This document shows positions 5,805 to 6,302 of a stretch of DNA of 6,302 nucleotides, piece after piece. The stretch's first letter is position 1; each line of letters starts with the position of its first letter. The stretch is from an uncultured Eubacteriales bacterium (lineage in GTDB: Bacteria; Bacillota; Clostridia; Oscillospirales; Oscillospiraceae): positions 1 through 6,302 of the forward strand of contig USMI01000118.1 of NCBI GenBank assembly GCA_900555735.1, in the 5' to 3' direction. Below the pieces are notes generated by a model, which was not told the DNA's origin, did no database searches, and saw nothing but the letters and a program-made list of their open reading frames with translations. Made by a program: the position numbers and the translations under genes.

Positions 5805-6116
5805 ATGTTAAGCGCGGCGCTGCTGCTGGTCTGCCAGAGTCTTTTTTTACAGCTGCATCTATCGGGAGAGGGCAGCTCCTTTCCCAAGCCATTGACCGCC
5901 GAGGAGGAACGGCACTATCTGGAGCTGTGTACACAGGGCGATCTAGATGCCCGCAACGTACTGGTGGAGCGAAACCTGCGCCTTGTGGCGCACATCATCA
6001 AGAAGATGCAGTCCAAAATGCCAATCGGAGGATTTGGGGTGTACATCTTCCGTAAGAATTGCACCGCAAATCGAGAGCCGGATGCTCTCCGGCAGCCTAA
6101 GAGTAGACGGCTATAA
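5805..6116 (+). CDS. sigK: Pro-sigma-K, 5' part only; gene interrupted at about 6005
   Basis: SigK is the late mother-cell sporulation sigma factor. The first 67 codons match the family: a hydrophobic pro-sequence (MLSAALLLVCQSLFLQLHL, 1-19), which in characterised sporeformers is removed by SpoIVFB, then FPKPLTAEEERHYLEL, GDLDARNVLVERNLRL and VAHIIKK (61-67), the start of sigma region 2. Directly after KK a normal SigK continues with the region 2 core (a DLISIGTIGLIKA-type stretch). Here the frame instead reads MQSKMPIGGFGVYIF and ends at TAA 6116, with no sigma similarity. Start ATG 5805 follows AGGAGG (5791-5796) at 8 bases. The 103-residue product lacks core-binding, -10 and -35 recognition parts and cannot act as a sigma factor. 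The mobile-element gene downstream indicates insertion rather than simple decay. Identification of the fragment is strong; the exact boundary is uncertain by a few bases. Confidence 0.88.
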   Translation: MLSAALLLVCQSLFLQLHLSGEGSSFPKPLTAEEERHYLELCTQGDLDARNVLVERNLRLVAHIIKKMQSKMPIGGFGVYIFRKNCTANREPDALRQPKSRRL

Positions 6117-6167
6117 CCGGCATCTGGATATTGCGTATCAGACGTACCTCCTATTGGCATAGGGGAC
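6011..6167. repeat. Imperfect 21-base inverted repeat flanking the element end
   Basis: The 21 bases at 6011-6031 and the reverse complement of 6147-6167 agree at 17 of 21 positions, including a core ATGCCAATCGGAGG versus CCTCCTATTGGCAT (13/14). The left copy starts about five bases after the last SigK-like codon. Between them lie a hairpin CGGAGGAT/ATCTTCCG (6026-6033/6045-6052) and GCCGGA/TCCGGC (6077-6082/6088-6093), but no convincing gene. It may be arm or recombinase-binding sites of the element end, or a structured transcript. Confidence 0.5.
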
Positions 6168-6188
6168 AAGCACTATAAAACAGGAAGC

Positions 6189-6218
6189 AAAAAGAGCCGG
6201 TGTGAACCGGCTCTTTTC
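6189..6218 (+). terminator. Rho-independent terminator inside the element, upstream of its first gene
   Basis: AAAAGAGCCGGT (6190-6201) and ACCGGCTCTTTT (6206-6217) form a perfect 12-base-pair stem with a GTGA tetraloop. It would stop transcripts from the sigK side from entering the element gene at 6253. Confidence 0.88.
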
Positions 6219-6252
6219 CTATAAAAAATAAATAAGGGAGGAGGATGCGCCC

Positions 6253-6302
6253 ATGGCTGTATTCAGGGTGGAGAAAACGCGGAACTACACCGTCATGTCA
6301 AA
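6253..6302 (+). CDS. Start of a MAVFRVEK-type conjugative-element gene, probably a replication-initiator/HTH protein (3' truncated by window)
   Basis: ATG 6253 has an excellent ribosome binding site, GGGAGGAGG (6236-6244), at 8 bases. The 16 visible residues read MAVFRVEKTRNYTVMS. From memory, this opening is characteristic of winged-helix or helix-turn-helix proteins that begin the core gene cluster of many clostridial integrative conjugative elements, often annotated as replication initiator or DUF6017-containing proteins. Such proteins normally run to several hundred residues. Only the N-terminus is present, so the assignment rests on one short motif and on context next to a broken sigK. 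The upstream terminator separates it from the sigK transcript. Confidence 0.6.
   Translation, partial: MAVFRVEKTRNYTVMS

Larger units (their letters stand above)
6006..6302. mobile_element. Left end of a mobile element inserted in sigK (extends beyond the window)
   Basis: SigK similarity ends abruptly at about 6005. The sequence beyond holds a non-coding end region with an imperfect inverted repeat (6011-6031/6147-6167), a terminator, and the first gene of a conjugative-element type. This is what an attachment-site junction looks like: host gene, then element end, then cargo. The integrase or recombinase, the other end and the 3' part of sigK are outside the window, so element type (skin-like sigK-intervening element, ICE or mobilisable element) and size cannot be determined. 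Confidence 0.65.

Noticed and set aside
5947..6162. A 71-codon open frame overlapping sigK in another frame
   Set aside because: Its first part is sigK read out of frame, and it has no ribosome binding site. The tail is not recognisably a recombinase C-terminus, so it was not called.
6011..6167. A simple MITE insertion bounded by the inverted repeat
   Set aside because: No target-site duplication is visible at its edges, and the sequence after 6167 does not resume SigK coding in any frame, so a larger element is needed.

Overview
The window looks like chromosomal DNA of a spore-forming, GC-rich member of the Clostridia, most likely an Oscillospiraceae relative. This is inferred from gene style, from pro-sigma-K, from an FMN riboswitch in front of an ECF-type riboflavin transporter, and from a clostridial conjugative-element gene at the right edge. 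No taxonomic search was possible.

Left part (1-3120): the window opens inside an AMP-forming acyl-CoA synthetase gene closed by a strong terminator. Next comes a self-contained riboflavin-uptake unit: promoter, FMN riboswitch, a leader with competing hairpins, ribU and a terminator. A decayed locus follows (about 2520-3041). In it, the start of an XRE-type regulator, with a stop at codon 3, is joined out of frame to the tail of an unrecognised protein that itself carries a frameshift. A long bidirectional terminator separates this from the next unit.

Middle part (3124-5560, minus strand): a two-gene operon. A promoter with a long structured leader drives an unrecognised 182-residue, cysteine-containing soluble protein. 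Its stop codon overlaps the start of a CstA-family peptide/pyruvate transporter gene, so the two are probably translationally coupled.

Right part (5560-6302, plus strand): the AT-rich region divergent from the cstA operon contains a good plus-strand promoter followed within about 70 bases by a perfect terminator, which suggests a small RNA or an attenuated leader. Then comes the 5' part of sigK, with its pro-sequence. The reading frame loses all similarity to SigK right after the VAHIIKK motif (about position 6005). It is replaced by foreign sequence containing an imperfect 21-base inverted repeat, a terminator, and the start of a MAVFRVEK-type gene typical of clostridial conjugative elements. 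The simplest reading is that a mobile element sits inside sigK. This could be an excisable sigK-intervening (skin-like) element or a disrupting ICE, and it is the most interesting point in the window.
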